Assembly: GCA_019057795.1 (NCBI GenBank)
Contig: JAHLWS010000082.1
Span: forward strand, 97,538-161,537
DNA: 64,000 nt
DNA from: Promethearchaeota archaeon
GTDB taxonomy: Archaea; Asgardarchaeota; Lokiarchaeia; Sigyniarchaeales; SOKP01
Direction of reading: 5' to 3'
Below are positions 51,001-59,545 of the stretch, piece by piece. Each line of letters begins with the position of its first letter. Within the stretch, counting starts at the first letter, position 1. Position numbers and translations under genes: made by a program. Under the pieces are notes generated by a model. It was not told the DNA's origin and made no database searches. It saw only the letters and a list, made by a program, of their open reading frames with translations.

Positions 51001-51889
51001 AAACACTGGAGACATCATATTAGGACTCGAATCGATAAACATAACAAAATCTACTAATTGGACGTCTGTTGAAGATTTTATACCATTTAATTTAAACCCT
51101 GGTGAAGAGAGAAGCATAAAGGTAATTGCCTCCGATTATTTGGTGGATCTAAATGTAAATGACGAGCTCGGAATTATAATCACAGCAAATTTTAATGGCT
51201 CTACCAAAGCTTCTGATATTGGATTTGTGCATACAATCATTGACAAACCAGATATACAAATTATCGACTATATCGAAAATCAAACTATATCTTATATTGC
51301 CGCTAACGAGACAGGTAAAATTTTAATAAAAAACACTGGAGACGAGTCAATAACTTTAGATAAATTATATTTAAATATCACAACTATGTTATCATTTGAG
51401 AGCGATGTAAATTTTGAATATGGAGATATATCTCTAGATGCTCAAGAATGCGCTTTAGTATCTTTTAATATTGCGGGGTTGATGTTAAATGCGTCTAATA
51501 TCGTTAATGTCAATATAACAACTAACACTACTGCTCAAGTTTCCATGGATTTCTCTGCATCTGTAGATTCTTCCCTTTACGATATAAATATTAACGATGA
51601 TGGAACAACAGCATCAGATACTCAAAATGTAATAATATCAATAGAAAATAACGGGTTATTCACTGTTGAAGTATATTCAGTTTATATTAATGACACATTT
51701 ATCCCATTGAATAGTTTTACTGAAAGTATATACGAAATCGGAGCGGGCAATTCAATTCAATTTACAATAAGCATGGATGATCTCGAAAGTATAATGGAAC
51801 GTACCATTGGATTAAACGACGTATTAATAATAATAGTCCGAACCAAAGAAGGAGCAGAAGATATCCACGAAGAAACTGTAACCTCTTAA
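48014..51889 (+). CDS. aglB: oligosaccharyltransferase AglB (STT3) with long Ig-like C-terminal region
   Basis: 1291 residues, long for this family. About 13 membrane helices span residues 25-500; the first extracellular loop carries the metal-binding motif around D58 ('IKAFDPWIQYYNAEYL'). The hallmark WWDYG is at 525-529 in 'VVVSWWDYGYWITPIG'. Beyond residue ~720 there are five or more repeats of about 90-110 residues, each with an N-[TN]-G core ('FKIKNTGSKDLTISDVRINN', 'LEVENTGDATVILKDFYVDN', 'IKIKNTGDIILGLESINI', 'ILIKNTGDESITLDKLYLNI', 'ISIENNGLFTVEVYSVYIND'), like CARDB/Ig domains. It transfers a lipid-linked glycan to Asn-X-Ser/Thr outside the cell. Confidence 0.95.
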   Translation: MSKIYSSLKNSRDRLRASITIKSYNVLFFSALFLVLFLSILIRLSPIASGNYLIKAFDPWIQYYNAEYLSTHSVFEYFNWIDYKSWYPEGYARGNLRPGLTFTVVTIFQIINSIGIPISLYDVCFYFPAFMGGASVLAIYLLGKEVLDRRCGLVAAFFLAFNPGFMQRTMAGFFDNETIGVFATLMTLYFFVKTLRTGKILDSFLGGLFLGYLALSWGGYNFVYLILPLVCGILVLLKKYDSNVLIAYAGIEGVGILVFSYGSTFNYASFFNSLELFGIFLFTILLIIFHMIHIKKGDYPRLYNGLLDLIKWGLIPLVVVGGIIIWVAPDLLPFGFGNRLMSVINPLVRDGLNLVSSVAEHMPSSWSVFYYNTLIPLMLLPLGLFFLFKRGNSADFLLITFMILLFYFTGSMIRIILLFAPAACLVGAYGLVSVLKIFGSFFGEKRMGISRKRKRQVKRMVGKSEIGAVYFIVGIMLFVQVIHASNMATLTLSQSQIAPGDFHDWEETLTWMKTNLPGTSVVVSWWDYGYWITPIGNMTTVNDNGTINGTRIGMTGMALMQTNEIYSAKVFKALKADYVLVYFGMLYPNLGGDEGKWPWMVRICNDHYETYKNYGMEEDNWAPNSVFVESEYFNDTLSKPTAKWFDSTLVKLMFSGIETDPPPDPRNPRTFEEVYRREINSRTDDEGNLYVTHIPEDGEYNFGVFRELYFSTNGMVKLFSLDYTALDSSFQIENPEVFDTGYATFKIKNTGSKDLTISDVRINNMSYDFDLGKGSSTHILNALENDLVWVDIKTSNQSFQINDVVKITVEAESVALDDKPYIFTNSTNNFFVEEAREGDIKINKPNSKVVQINATNSEIYLEVENTGDATVILKDFYVDNENNTFVDKHYISGSPILEPGQKAYVKITNSTVQFYPFNGTEHKIGVITPNNIKDELLFTSNYEDFKISIVDESRIASPEALIATHSDFRKHIPINFDNTYAYTYDNGTTMVNIKIKNTGDIILGLESINITKSTNWTSVEDFIPFNLNPGEERSIKVIASDYLVDLNVNDELGIIITANFNGSTKASDIGFVHTIIDKPDIQIIDYIENQTISYIAANETGKILIKNTGDESITLDKLYLNITTMLSFESDVNFEYGDISLDAQECALVSFNIAGLMLNASNIVNVNITTNTTAQVSMDFSASVDSSLYDININDDGTTASDTQNVIISIENNGLFTVEVYSVYINDTFIPLNSFTESIYEIGAGNSIQFTISMDDLESIMERTIGLNDVLIIIVRTKEGAEDIHEETVTS

Positions 51890-52013
51890 TTTTTTTTTAT
51901 TTATTTTTTAGAAAAAATCATAAGTTATGTTTGATTAAAAAATCTATAGACCTATCGTCTATAAATTGGATTCAACTTCATCTTAATTAACTTCAAAATT
52001 TGGCGCTTAACTT

Positions 52014-54008
52014 ATGATTGCTAAGTTCAAAATTGTTTCTAGCTTTGAACCTTCCGGGGACCAACCAGAAGCAATCAAGTCCCTTGCTGGCAATATAAAA
52101 AGCGGAAAAAAGTTTCAAACTCTTTTAGGTGCGACAGGTACTGGCAAAACATTTTCTATTGCACAAGTCATACAAAAAATCCAAAAACCTACGTTAGTAA
52201 TGGCACCTAACAAAACATTGGCTGCGCAGTTGTATAATGAACTAAAAGAATTATTCCCCCATAATACCGTCCATTATTTTGTTTCATATTACGATTACTA
52301 CCAACCAGAAGCATATCTTCCGGTAACAGGGATGTACATTGAGAAAGATTTTAGCGTAAATGAAGAGATTGAAAGGTTAAGATTAGCTGCTACACACGCA
52401 ATTAGGACCCGAAATGATGTCATAATAGTCGCAACGGTTTCTTGCATTTATGGAATTGGAGATCCCAAAGTTTGGACGGCCATCTCTATAAACCTTGAAG
52501 TTGGTCAAAGTATTAAGAGAAAAGACATCATCAAGAGATTAATATTAATGAATTATGAGAGAAAAGATATCGAATTTAAACCAGGGGTCATAAGAGTTAG
52601 AGGAGACATAATAGATATCTTTCCAGCTTATTTAGATACTGCTATTCGTATATCCTTATTTGGAGATGAAATCGAATCTATTCAAGAAATTCATCATGTT
52701 TCAAATAATATAATAAAAAATTTATCTAATTGCAGAATTTTTCCCGCAACTCATTTTATTATACCAGAAGAAAATAAAGCAAAAGCCTTGGTTTCAATAG
52801 AGGAAGAATTAGAAATCCAAATAGCAAAATTCATGAAGGAAAAAAAATACGCTGAAGCGCAACGCATTGAGAAAAGAGGAAAATTTGATCTCGAAATGAT
52901 GAGGGAAATGGGATGGTGTAAGGGAGTAGAAAACTACTCTAGGCACTTAGATGGAAGACCTCCCGGTAGTCCCCCTATGTGTTTAATCGATTACTTTCCA
53001 GAAGACTTTTTAATCGTTGTTGATGAGAGTCATATCACGATTCCGCAAATTCATGGAATGATAGGTGGAGATAGATCGAGAAAAAAGAATCTTGTGGACT
53101 TTGGGTGGAGATTACCATCGGCATATGATAACAGACCTTTAGAATTCGAAGAATGGGAATCAAAGATAAAGTATATAATTTTTATGAGTGCAACTCCTGG
53201 AAATTGGGAGTTAGAAAAGAGTAGTGGCATTTCCGCAGAACAAATAATTAGACCGACTGGATTAGTTGATCCTGATGTGGAGATTCGTCCTGCAAAAAAT
53301 CAGATTGATGATCTCCTAGACGAAATTCGAAAGGTGATTAAAAACAAAGGGAGAATTTTAGTAACAACTCTTACAAAACGAATGTCAGAAGATATAGCAG
53401 AATATTACGCTGAACTTGGTTTAAAGATTGCTTACTTACATTCTGAAGTAGGTACAGTAGAAAGATTTGAAATATTAAGATCTCTTAGGGATGGTACTTA
53501 TGATATTATAGTTGGGATTAATCTCCTAAGAGAAGGATTAGATTTGCCTGAAGTACAACTAGTTGCTATTTTAGATGCAGATAAATTAGGGTTTCTGAGA
53601 GATACAAGATCGCTAATTCAAACTATTGGAAGAGCTTCGCGAAACATAGATGGAAGAGCAATTTTATACGCAGGGAAAATTACCTCCGCGATGAAGGCGG
53701 CAATAGACGAAACTAACAGAAGAAGAAAGAAACAAGTAGATTATAACAAAAAAAATAATATTACGCCTCAAACGATAAGGAAAAGCATTTTAAATTCACT
53801 TTCAGAAGAGAAGGAATTCAAGGAGAAAGAAAAAACCAAATTAAAGAGAAAGATTAAGGATAAGATTGAAGAGTTAGAAAAAGAAGGAGACAAAGATTTG
53901 ATTATTCATTATCTTGAAAACAAAATGTTCTTGGCAGCTAAAGAACTTAGGTTTGAAGATGCTGCTTACTTAAGAGATAAAATAAAGGCAATAAAGGAAG
54001 ATTATTAA
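52014..54008 (+). CDS. uvrB: excinuclease ABC subunit B
   Basis: 664 residues. Walker A GATGTGKT at 39-46, the DNA-binding beta-hairpin 'HYFVSYYDYYQPEAYLPVTG', helicase box 'VDESHITIPQIHGMIGGDRS', 'GINLLREGLDLPEVQLVAIL' and 'QTIGRASRNIDGRAILYAGK', and a C-terminal UVR domain ending 'LRFEDAAYLRDKIKAIKED' that contacts UvrC. All helicase motifs are intact. UvrABC in archaea is usually horizontally acquired. uvrA begins 54 bases downstream but is cut off; uvrC is not in the window. Confidence 0.96.
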   Translation: MIAKFKIVSSFEPSGDQPEAIKSLAGNIKSGKKFQTLLGATGTGKTFSIAQVIQKIQKPTLVMAPNKTLAAQLYNELKELFPHNTVHYFVSYYDYYQPEAYLPVTGMYIEKDFSVNEEIERLRLAATHAIRTRNDVIIVATVSCIYGIGDPKVWTAISINLEVGQSIKRKDIIKRLILMNYERKDIEFKPGVIRVRGDIIDIFPAYLDTAIRISLFGDEIESIQEIHHVSNNIIKNLSNCRIFPATHFIIPEENKAKALVSIEEELEIQIAKFMKEKKYAEAQRIEKRGKFDLEMMREMGWCKGVENYSRHLDGRPPGSPPMCLIDYFPEDFLIVVDESHITIPQIHGMIGGDRSRKKNLVDFGWRLPSAYDNRPLEFEEWESKIKYIIFMSATPGNWELEKSSGISAEQIIRPTGLVDPDVEIRPAKNQIDDLLDEIRKVIKNKGRILVTTLTKRMSEDIAEYYAELGLKIAYLHSEVGTVERFEILRSLRDGTYDIIVGINLLREGLDLPEVQLVAILDADKLGFLRDTRSLIQTIGRASRNIDGRAILYAGKITSAMKAAIDETNRRRKKQVDYNKKNNITPQTIRKSILNSLSEEKEFKEKEKTKLKRKIKDKIEELEKEGDKDLIIHYLENKMFLAAKELRFEDAAYLRDKIKAIKEDY

Positions 54009-54062
54009 ATAAAAGCGTGAAATTTTTCTTTTATTATGAATTGAAGGTTAATAGGAGCAAAC

Positions 54063-54197
54063 ATGATCGTAGATTCTATAATTATAAAAGGAGCTAGGCA
54101 AAACAACTTAAAAAACATAGATGTTGTAATTCCAAGAAATAAATTAGTAGTAATTACAGGAATTAGTGGAAGTGGAAAATCCGAAATAATGATTTAA
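54063..54197 (+). pseudogene. uvrA: excinuclease ABC subunit A, first 40 codons only
   Basis: ATG at 54063 starts a textbook UvrA N-terminus: 'DSIIIKGARQNNLKNIDVVI' and 'PRNKLVVITGISGSGKS'. The serine codon at 54180-54182 ends the first Walker A motif. Every UvrA continues S-L-A-F-D-T; here the frame reads EIMI and stops at 54195-54197. The remaining ~900 residues are not found in the rest of the window. This is a sharp breakpoint, by insertion or by deletion with replacement. Confidence 0.85.
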
Positions 54198-54427
54198 TTA
54201 CTATCCTAAGGTTTTTCAGAGACTAAAATTTCTTTAAGAGAATCAATATCTTTTTTTAATTTAAGAATATCTAAAATTTGGTTTAGCTTAGTATCTATAA
54301 ACAGTTTTTTTATAGGTTGCTTATGCCTAATATATTACATTTATTATTTTAAGTTGACAAATCGCTTAGTAATGAGATCTATAATTCCATATAATCAACT
54401 GTCATTGCGCATTGAATTAAGACTTTT
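54198..54427 (-). other. short coding-like remnant behind the uvrA breakpoint
   Basis: On the minus strand an open stretch ending at 54206 reads 'KKLFIDTKLNQILDILKLKK' and then 'DIDSLKEILVSEKP', bounded upstream by a stop near 54336. It has no ATG. It resembles the C-terminal coil of some larger protein and may be a leftover brought in at the breakpoint. The rest of this gap is AT-rich without features. Confidence 0.3.
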
Positions 54428-55576
54428 TCACAATATGATTATGTTAATAGCGTCCAATAGAGTTTGTAAGGTTAATTTTAATGGTGGGTAAGTTTCTAAA
54501 GCTGAATTAAACAAAATATACATTTTTCTTAACGCTTCAATTTTCTTATTTTTAAGATTTAAAGATTTAACTGCAAGTAATAACTCGTCCATTTTACTCC
54601 GAATATTTAACCTATTGTCACGTAAATCCGACTCATCAATCAGTAATCTTATTTTTGACATTATGGTAGATATTTCTGAACCTGAGATATCTTTAAGTTG
54701 TTCTTCTCTTTTCGAATTTGAATACGAAGGAATTATACCTAAAACTTCTTTGATTTTTTCTAATCTATCAATATCTTCAATTAATATTTTATTATCTGGA
54801 AGGTTTCTATAAAGAACTAAAAGATTTTCTAAAGCACGATCGATTTTATCTCTCCAGTTATTTCTATATTCCTTATCAATTTGCCTAATTATTTGATGGA
54901 CCGTAAAATTTCCCTTTTTTTGAACTTCCTTTAGAATAGTTATTACTTCTTGATTAATGGATCCTCCATGATACGGGTAAAATTCTCTATCTTTTAGTAT
55001 ATTTAGTAGACTTATTAGTTGAGAAAAATCTCTGGGTCGGTGTGAAAAGTATAGAGGTTTATGATTATTATCAAGAGATGTAAGATATATTTGATAGAGT
55101 AATTTTTCGAAAATAAGTCGAAATAAAAATGGTAAAAGCCGATATAAATCATCATCGTATGCACATTTATTAATTAGATGTTTTACTCTATCAAATTCAA
55201 GAAGATTATAGTCTTTAAAATTAACTAGAATATAAATTTTCGAATTAATTTGACTAATCTTGGTTTTTTGAAGATTTCGAAACTTTGATTGAAATCCTTC
55301 GAACTTACTAATGATTGAGGGTTTTACTTTAATATATATTGGAATACCTCCCGCCATTGTCTTTCCTTGTTCTATAATCCATTTTGATTTAAGAGAATCT
55401 AAACTAACTATAAAATCATTTTCACTGATAGAAAATTGATCTTGGAATTTTCTTTTAATATGTTCAAAAAAGGTCTTACCATCAATTAAACTTTCAGGTT
55501 TTTCCCTATAAGATTTATACAATTCGGCTATTAAAATTTGATTTAGTTCAGTGATAGTCGGTTGTTTTGAGCTCAT
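54428..55576 (-). CDS. hypothetical protein with N-terminal winged-helix-like region, 382 aa
   Basis: The first ~100 residues look like a winged helix with the pattern found in helix-rich accessory proteins ('ENDFIVSLDSLKSKWIIEQG', 'GGIPIYIKVKPSIISKFEGF'). A middle helical part 'DLYRLLPFLFRLIFEKLLYQ' and 'RPRDFSQLISLLNILK' resembles helical domains seen in some defence proteins, and the end is a long helical region rich in leucine and lysine. No nuclease or ATPase motif is visible. Family not recognised. Confidence 0.5.
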   Translation of the reverse strand: MSSKQPTITELNQILIAELYKSYREKPESLIDGKTFFEHIKRKFQDQFSISENDFIVSLDSLKSKWIIEQGKTMAGGIPIYIKVKPSIISKFEGFQSKFRNLQKTKISQINSKIYILVNFKDYNLLEFDRVKHLINKCAYDDDLYRLLPFLFRLIFEKLLYQIYLTSLDNNHKPLYFSHRPRDFSQLISLLNILKDREFYPYHGGSINQEVITILKEVQKKGNFTVHQIIRQIDKEYRNNWRDKIDRALENLLVLYRNLPDNKILIEDIDRLEKIKEVLGIIPSYSNSKREEQLKDISGSEISTIMSKIRLLIDESDLRDNRLNIRSKMDELLLAVKSLNLKNKKIEALRKMYILFNSALETYPPLKLTLQTLLDAINIIIL

Positions 55577-56034
55577 GATCTATATAAAACATTTAATAAT
55601 TATGAAGAATGTTTTACTTTATAATAATAATAACATCTAATAGAATGATCAATTTTATCATTATTTAAAATTAGATTTTCATCGAAAATATAAATATTGG
55701 TTAATTTTTCATAATTTCTTGTACGAATAGAGTTCTATTGATAATTGATATGTAATAAAACTTTTAGTCTTTTATGGAACACTAATTAAATAATTAGTTA
55801 TCTTATCTAAGATAAAGAAAGATAAGTTCTTCAACATCTTTCTGAATTAGGTTAACTTTAAAGCCTTATACAATGATTTTCTTGATTTTTTATTGTCTAA
55901 ATGATATTAACAATTCTAAGCTAAAAAATTTATTAGATTAAAAACTAATTAATTCTACATTTCATTCTTACTATTTATGACGAGATCATCGAGAATAATG
56001 GATAAAACAGCAAGTTAATACTATTTTTCAACAT
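55577..56034. other. AT-rich intergenic region
   Basis: About 460 bases between two minus-strand genes. It contains only short, interrupted frames and A/T runs; I see no RNA gene, repeat or remnant I can support. Confidence 0.3.
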
Positions 56035-56988
56035 TTATATCAATTCTGGTGGTAGTCCTTGTTTAATTTCCACTCTTTTTCTCATTTCACTCCTACATTC
56101 AGGAAAATCTTTTAACATTCTATATGCAATTTCAAATTCTTTATCTATGCAATAAACGAATCGATTACAATATCCCACTAATCTTGAATTAACATATACT
56201 ACATTTTGGTAATCCATTTTATTTTCAAGAGTATCAAGTAAACCAATTATATGATTTTCAATATAGGGAGTTGGCTCAACAATATGTAAGCATAAATCAG
56301 AATTTATTGGGATGTAAAATTCAAAACCTTTGCAAAGATAACCCATTCCATTTGCTATTAAGTTATCATACTTTTTCATTTTTTTGTAATATACATTATC
56401 CTTCAGAATTGGATGATCTGCGGTGTAAAAGGGTATATATGGATTTGATTCATTTTTTAATAGATAAATTCGATAATTAACCATTGTTGGTAAGCATTTT
56501 TCAATCAAATTTCTTGTATGAAGAATTTGGCTGTGTTCCATATACATATCACTATATTCTATTCTAAAGTCTTTTCCTTTATATTGTGGAGCTTTCCTTG
56601 GAATGATAGAATGTTGAATGACCGCTTTTGTCAAGCTTTCAGCCATTTGCTTTAATTCATTTCTTCTCTCTTTTGTCCTTAAATCTTGGGTTATGATCCA
56701 CGTCATTAAATTAAATCTCTCTTCTTTACTCAACCCAACAACAGATTTATCTTCAATTATCTTATTAATTACTTTAATTCCATTTCCTTCTATTACTGAT
56801 AACCAATCTTCAAAAAATTGTGGATAAAAGTGTTTAATGACCGTAGCATTCTTTATATTTATGCGAATTGGTTTCGGATTATTCATATTTTTATCAAATT
56901 GATATAAAAAAAAAGCATTGTTAATTTTCTTACTGAAATTTTGAAGGAATGCTCGTTGAACTGTATGATTTCTCTTTGTTTCACTCAT
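56035..56988 (-). CDS. DUF4238 family protein
   Basis: 317 residues. 'RNHTVQRAFLQNFSKKINNA' followed by 'FFLYQFDKNMNNPKPIRINI', 'NATVIKHFYPQFFEDWLSVI' and later 'YIPFYTADHPILKDN' and 'GFEFYIPINSDLCLHI' match DUF4238, whose members begin R-x-H-x-V-x-x-x-[FY]-L-x-x-F and have a conserved T-x-D-x-P motif. Function unknown; members occur scattered in bacteria and archaea, often in variable regions. It stands alone between long AT-rich gaps. Confidence 0.8.
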   Translation of the reverse strand: MSETKRNHTVQRAFLQNFSKKINNAFFLYQFDKNMNNPKPIRINIKNATVIKHFYPQFFEDWLSVIEGNGIKVINKIIEDKSVVGLSKEERFNLMTWIITQDLRTKERRNELKQMAESLTKAVIQHSIIPRKAPQYKGKDFRIEYSDMYMEHSQILHTRNLIEKCLPTMVNYRIYLLKNESNPYIPFYTADHPILKDNVYYKKMKKYDNLIANGMGYLCKGFEFYIPINSDLCLHIVEPTPYIENHIIGLLDTLENKMDYQNVVYVNSRLVGYCNRFVYCIDKEFEIAYRMLKDFPECRSEMRKRVEIKQGLPPELI

Positions 56989-57665
56989 TATTTTTCGCTT
57001 CTATTTATTTACCCATTTATTGTATTGAATTATTTCCATTCAGTTTTATCTTGATTAATTGTTTAAATTATTATTATTTTAATATGATTATTATCTTGTT
57101 AATTTTTAAATAATAGCAGAGTATTGAAATATCTAATTTTATTATTATTAGTAATAATTAGGTTATTGTTATTGACTTTAGGTTTTAATATCATTATTTG
57201 TTTGATATAATATCATAAGTCACTATTTAATGCAACTGATGTTGATGATTGAGAAAATTGTGCTTTATAGAATTATTTTAAAGAGTTGCAAAATAAAATT
57301 CAAAGCTGACGAAAATTAATTTCGTCAGAAAGATCATTAAGATTTAAATAGAACATAGGTAATAACACAACTTAATATTTAAAAAAAGTAATTTTTTATT
57401 AAAATGTAAAAAACTAATTTTCCAAATTTGGATTTTTTTCTTATATAGCTCTTGGATAAAGATTAATTATGTCTGAGTACTTATCTAGTTGCGATTGTGA
57501 ATAAACAAATCATTTCTCATAATTCCTTGAAGTTTTGATAATAAAGATTTAAAATTTTTAATAATAAGGTTAATTTATAGATTCAATAAAACCCTTATTT
57601 TACATATATAAAATAAATAATAAATCATATTGAATAATCAGAATTTACTTATTGCGTGAAAAAAT
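56989..57665. other. long AT-rich intergenic region
   Basis: About 680 bases separating divergent genes. Apart from a small hairpin at 57306-57328 I found no open frame or fold. The length and composition fit decayed DNA in the island. Confidence 0.35.
57306..57328. repeat. short perfect hairpin (9-bp stem, 5-nt loop)
   Basis: CTGACGAAA at 57306-57314 and TTTCGTCAG at 57320-57328 enclose ATTAA. It is more G+C-rich than its surroundings. It may be a terminator, part of a small RNA, or an end of an old mobile element. Confidence 0.5.
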
Positions 57666-59180
57666 ATGAAAGAATTTATATTTTCTTTTAATTATACGGG
57701 CTATATTTCTACGGGAATTGAAAAAATTGATGAAAAAACACTTACTTTGAATGGATTTAATATATATACTCAAGATTTGGAGTATCCAAAACTATTAAAT
57801 GAAATAAAAAAAAAATATGGACAAGAGATTGAAATCAATGGTTTCAAATATCTGCAAATTCAACACTCTAATATTTATGCTCATTCTCCTACTAATCATT
57901 TACTGGTATCTTTCAGACTCAAATGGGAAACCTACACTGATGAGATGTTTGATGCGCTTCAAAACAATATGGAAACTATTTTTAACTCGATAAAAGATTG
58001 TAATAAAAATTATTTTTTCACTACGAATTTATTTGTTGATTTTCAAATCTCATCATTCATAGAGAAATATATTACATCAGAATTAATAGACGAGGATTTA
58101 AATGTCAGTCCTACATATAGAATTCAAGGGACAGGATTTTTTATTACATTTACCTCTTTTGTTCATAAAAATTATTCTGAAATTATTAGTAAAGCCATAA
58201 AAAGTTTCATAGACAACAAATTTGTTAATCTTATGGGAACAAGAGCTTTAAATGTGAATGAAATTAAGTTACATCACCTATCAGAGGGAAATTTTAAAAA
58301 ATTAGAAGGTTACATGTCTGTGGAATTATTACCTTTTCTCTCTCGACAAATTTCAAATTATAATATTAATATTGTACATTTATTGCATACATTTAAGAGT
58401 ATTTTGTTTGATATGCAAAATTCTATTCAGAATTATGAATATTTAGTCCTAATTGATTTAGAGAGATATTTTAATGAAATCAGAAATAGTTTAGATGCAA
58501 AATTTAGATTATTTCCGAATATGGAATATGGAGATCTCTTTTTTACTGAAAATCCGACAAAACTAAATCAAGAAATTCATTCATATAAAAAAAAATTATT
58601 TGAACTGCATAAAGTGTATTATCAAGACTTTCAATTATATCGAAATAGCTTAAAAACAGAATTAAGTAGAATAATGGACAACATTAGATTCTTAATTGGT
58701 CAAAAGAGAGATAAAATCAAAATATATTCTAAGTCTAAACTAAAGGGTATTTTAGAAAACTTAAAGGATGAAAATGAGTTTCAAGATATAATTTATGAGG
58801 TTTTACATGATCTGGGTTTTACCGATATAAAAATAAATTGTGGCCGACGTGGACATTCAGAGTTTGGAAAGGATATTATATTTTCACATAGAAATGTGTT
58901 TAAACATCAAGAGTGGGATGCCATAGTCGTTAAAACAGGAAAGATTGATCAACCTGAAGGAAGGGGAGAAATTCGTAAATATATTCAAGATATAATTGAT
59001 AAAGGTTCAGAAGCCTTTGATATTCCTTATGAAGATGAAAAGGGTAGAAAATTTCAAATTACACGAGTCTTTATTGCCACTAATGATAAAATTACTGATT
59101 TTGCCAAACAATCAATAAGGGCTAAAATAGAAGGAAATATATTCTTTATTGAAAAAGACACATTATTAGATTTATGTTAG
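57666..59180 (+). CDS. protein with C-terminal Mrr-like / PD-(D/E)XK nuclease domain, 504 aa
   Basis: Residues 1-340 are not recognised; strand-rich at first, then helical with a coiled part. From about 360 there is a restriction-endonuclease-like domain: helix 'NEFQDIIYEVLHDLGFTDIK', then 'RRGHSEFGKDIIFSHRN' with D403, then 'EWDAIVVKTGKI' with K423, then helix 'GEIRKYIQDIIDKGSEAF'. This follows the G-x-D ... [EQ]-x-K layout of Mrr-like nucleases, although the E/Q position is valine (V421). The end 'ITRVFIATNDKITDFAKQSI' is typical of such domains. A defence or DNA-cleaving role is inferred. Confidence 0.6.
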   Translation: MKEFIFSFNYTGYISTGIEKIDEKTLTLNGFNIYTQDLEYPKLLNEIKKKYGQEIEINGFKYLQIQHSNIYAHSPTNHLLVSFRLKWETYTDEMFDALQNNMETIFNSIKDCNKNYFFTTNLFVDFQISSFIEKYITSELIDEDLNVSPTYRIQGTGFFITFTSFVHKNYSEIISKAIKSFIDNKFVNLMGTRALNVNEIKLHHLSEGNFKKLEGYMSVELLPFLSRQISNYNINIVHLLHTFKSILFDMQNSIQNYEYLVLIDLERYFNEIRNSLDAKFRLFPNMEYGDLFFTENPTKLNQEIHSYKKKLFELHKVYYQDFQLYRNSLKTELSRIMDNIRFLIGQKRDKIKIYSKSKLKGILENLKDENEFQDIIYEVLHDLGFTDIKINCGRRGHSEFGKDIIFSHRNVFKHQEWDAIVVKTGKIDQPEGRGEIRKYIQDIIDKGSEAFDIPYEDEKGRKFQITRVFIATNDKITDFAKQSIRAKIEGNIFFIEKDTLLDLC

Positions 59181-59181
59181 T

Positions 59182-59409
59182 TTCAAACTTGATCTGGAAT
59201 ACTTACGATTTTTTCCGCTAGAGATCCATCCTGGAACAGAAATATATAAACAAGCAATATACAACCATATAATACAGTCTGAAAAAGAACCTTACTTAAA
59301 CGATAAAAATTATCCTATATATGAAACATCTTATTTATCCAAGGAATATCTCTTTCAAATACAGGAAATGGTTGAAAATGTTATTGATGTGCCTTCATTT
59401 AAACGATAA
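59182..59409 (+). pseudogene. C-terminal fragment of a B12-type radical SAM protein
   Basis: Directly after the nuclease-like gene an open frame without start reads 'KLDLEYLRFFPLEIHPGTEI' then 'YKQAIYNHIIQ' and ends 'MVENVIDVPSFKR'. The F-x-x-P-G-T-x-[IL]-Y-x-x-A pattern is the late barrel strand of radical SAM enzymes such as those with a B12 domain. The first two thirds of the gene are absent, so this is a remnant cut at 59180. Confidence 0.6.
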
Positions 59410-59545
59410 CAATCTTCCGGATTGTGTGTTTAATTTAATCAATTACTTTTCGGGTAGGATAAAGAAAAAGGGATCATCCTTGGAGAAGGTATTAACATTC
59501 TTGGTTTAGATGGATTATCATTTAATTTTAATTTCTAATTTTTGG

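Noticed and set aside
59321..59509. 62-codon frame in the region of the radical SAM fragment
   Set aside because: It overlaps the better-supported radical SAM remnant in a different frame.
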